Source: Parietichytrium sp. I65-24A
Lineage: Eukaryota > Sar > Bigyra > Thraustochytrida > Thraustochytriidae
NCBI GenBank assembly: GCA_012862575.1
Contig: BLSF01000022.1
Coordinates: 186,001-250,000 of the forward strand
DNA: 64,000 nt
Reading direction: 5' to 3'
Shown here one piece after another: positions 62,357 to 64,000 of the stretch. The notes under the pieces were generated by a model that was not told the DNA's origin, made no database searches, and saw nothing but the letters and a program-made list of their open reading frames with translations. The stretch's first letter is position 1. Every line of letters starts with the position of its first letter. The position numbers and the translations under genes are program-made.

Positions 62357-64000
62357 TTTAAAGTGCGCCTTAGATTAGAGGTGGGAATCACGTAGAGCGG
62401 CAAGCTTTGAAGACTCAAAAGCCTGCGAAGAGAGATTTGGGGTTTGTCGGTTTGTTTGCCCAAGCTCTCGCCAGCTACAGCTGGTCAGCTGGTCCTTGAG
62501 ACCGGTCGATAGGGTTCAGGTCGGACCACTCACTAGAGAGCTGGATGGTTTAGTTTGGTTCTGTTTGGTTGCCCGCTTGTTAAATATCTTCTCGAGGACG
62601 AAGGTGTGCTCCCAATGTTGGATTGGAGAGGGGCAGTACTCGTACTGCGAGGTCGTGTTATTCAGAGTTTGCCTCAGCACAGAGTTTTCCGTCGTTAGAT
62701 TCGCCAACTTGCGTGGATTCACTGCTGATTGACCAGACAAGGGCAGATCCAATTTGCGAGAGGTGGAGCTAAGAACGCAGTGGTTCTGGACTAGCAGCAC
62801 TTTTCCGGCAACGATTCTGATGGTTTACTCGCCCCGTGAAAGCAGCTACCTTTCGCTTGCCTCCCGGCGTCGAGAAAGGTTTTCAACCACTGGAATTGTA
62901 CAGCGTATTCCTGCTCTGCGCTCCTTCAAGCACTCGCGTGACCAGTCTTTTCAGAATCAGAAACTTCCGTTACTCGCAGCCTGTTCAACAAGCTCAGAGG
63001 TACTTGGGCACTCACAGCTCACAGCGTTTACAGCGTCCCTTTAGGTCTGTACTCTTGTCTCTCTGCTTTTGCAGTGAATCTCTGACTCGTCAATTTTGAT
63101 TCTGTCTCCTGACTCTGGCCGACGCGGAAAACACAAGCCTAAAGTCGTGAGAATCTAACCAGCCGGTGCAGCCGCCCTCGGTCATGACTCCACCGATTGC
63201 CACGATCCACTCTCAAAAATTTTCAAACGGCAAACTACGAAACAAACAAACAAAGAGGGAGGGAAGGAGGGAGGGAGGGATGGAGAGAGAGAAAAGGAAG
63301 GAAAGCTCGCACGAGCACCCCGGAAAAAGGAAATATACGGATGGATAGTCGGGCAGATAGAAGAACAAAAAATGGTCTACCAGTACCACCCTCCTCCCAC
63401 CCAGCACACTTTCCTTGTCTAGTTGTCGTATCGTTGCAACGCCGCATAGTGATCACTGCATAGGGTTGGGGGGGACTGCCAGACTGCCTCAGCGAGCGAG
63501 AGTGGCACGGAGGGGAAACCAGCTGCAAAAATGTAAAAAAAGTAAAATGGCGCCAAACTGAAAATGGCAGAGTCTCCACCTGCTTTTGAATGAAAAAGAA
63601 GAAGGCGCTCCATCTCCATCTCCATCTCCATCTCCATCCCCCTCTTGAGTGGCCCAGCCTGATGGAGGGATGAGGGGGAATGCGTAGTGGTGCCAGTGGT
63701 GCCAGTGGTGCCAGTGGTGCCAGTGGTGCCAGTGGCAAGTGTGTAAATCTTTCGTATCTAATGCCCCCAATGCAGTGCGAGAGTGACACGGAGGAGAGAG
63801 ATGGGCTTGAAGCGCAGTTTTTTTGCTGTATTTCGGCGCCACTGCGGCAGGAGATGGAGAAGATGTGAGCATTCTGATGACTTCAAGAGAGCCTTCGTTG
63901 TGTGAGGTGATGAGAACAAGCGACGCAGTGTAACTGACTACTGTGTGGAGCTATCTCACCTATCTCACCTGTCACACAACGTCTTTTACATGGGCTCCTC
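62357..64000. other. Right-edge region without a supported gene
   Basis: Leader of nuclease paralogue 3, then low-complexity DNA: GGGA/GAGG units (about 63256-63280), CATCTC units (63611-63639) and TGCCAGTGG units (63686-63735). Any gene reaching in from the right cannot be seen. Confidence 0.5.
63686..63735. repeat. 9-base tandem repeat TGCCAGTGG, about five units
   Basis: Perfect or nearly perfect units just left of the window edge. Confidence 0.85.

Overview
The window is nuclear DNA of a unicellular eukaryote. Genes are long, mostly intronless and on both strands. The one clearly spliced gene (UBE2K-like, 7998-9102) has GT-AG introns. IFT52 and other cilium-type proteins indicate a flagellated stage. 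Secreted or surface-anchored nucleases and an M6 protease suggest an osmotrophic feeder. A channelrhodopsin-like rhodopsin with a W-x-x-T-C-P helix C, together with the stramenopile-like gene set, makes a labyrinthulomycete (thraustochytrid) the best guess. That is an inference; there is no rRNA or other marker here to confirm it.

Layout. 1-3000: a left-truncated ankyrin protein divergent from a DPY-30-motif acidic protein. 5382-9102: a rolling-stone/FAR-17a-like membrane protein, the mitochondrial twin-Cx9C protein CMC4, and a five-exon ubiquitin-conjugating enzyme. 9215-11302: two nearly identical 1.04-kb direct copies separated by one N. 11601-21143: FHA coiled-coil protein, Churchill zinc protein, DUF1769 protein (with a duplicated 5' part, again split by one N), a tentative PPP1R36-like protein, and the ribosome-biogenesis factor RRP7. 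23024-28167: a rhodopsin fused to a degenerate receiver domain, then a Q-rich protein with a polytopic C-terminus. 28943-34789: a divergent pair of a 1017-residue coiled-coil protein and IFT52. 38839-43409: FCP1/SCP-type phosphatase, ankyrin protein, and a two-TM protein with weak GIDE/MUL1 resemblance. 45541-62356: an M6 metalloprotease and three same-strand paralogues of a membrane-anchored endonuclease I. The rest is gene-poor DNA rich in short tandem repeats.

The most notable items are the rhodopsin-pseudoreceiver fusion with an aromatic residue at the usual counterion position, and the nuclease trio, whose cytoplasmic tails all end in an NPx[YF] motif. The two single-N junctions look like un-merged haplotype or contig overlaps, not true tandem duplications. 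No rRNA, tRNA, CRISPR array, virus-derived element or intact transposon was recognised.
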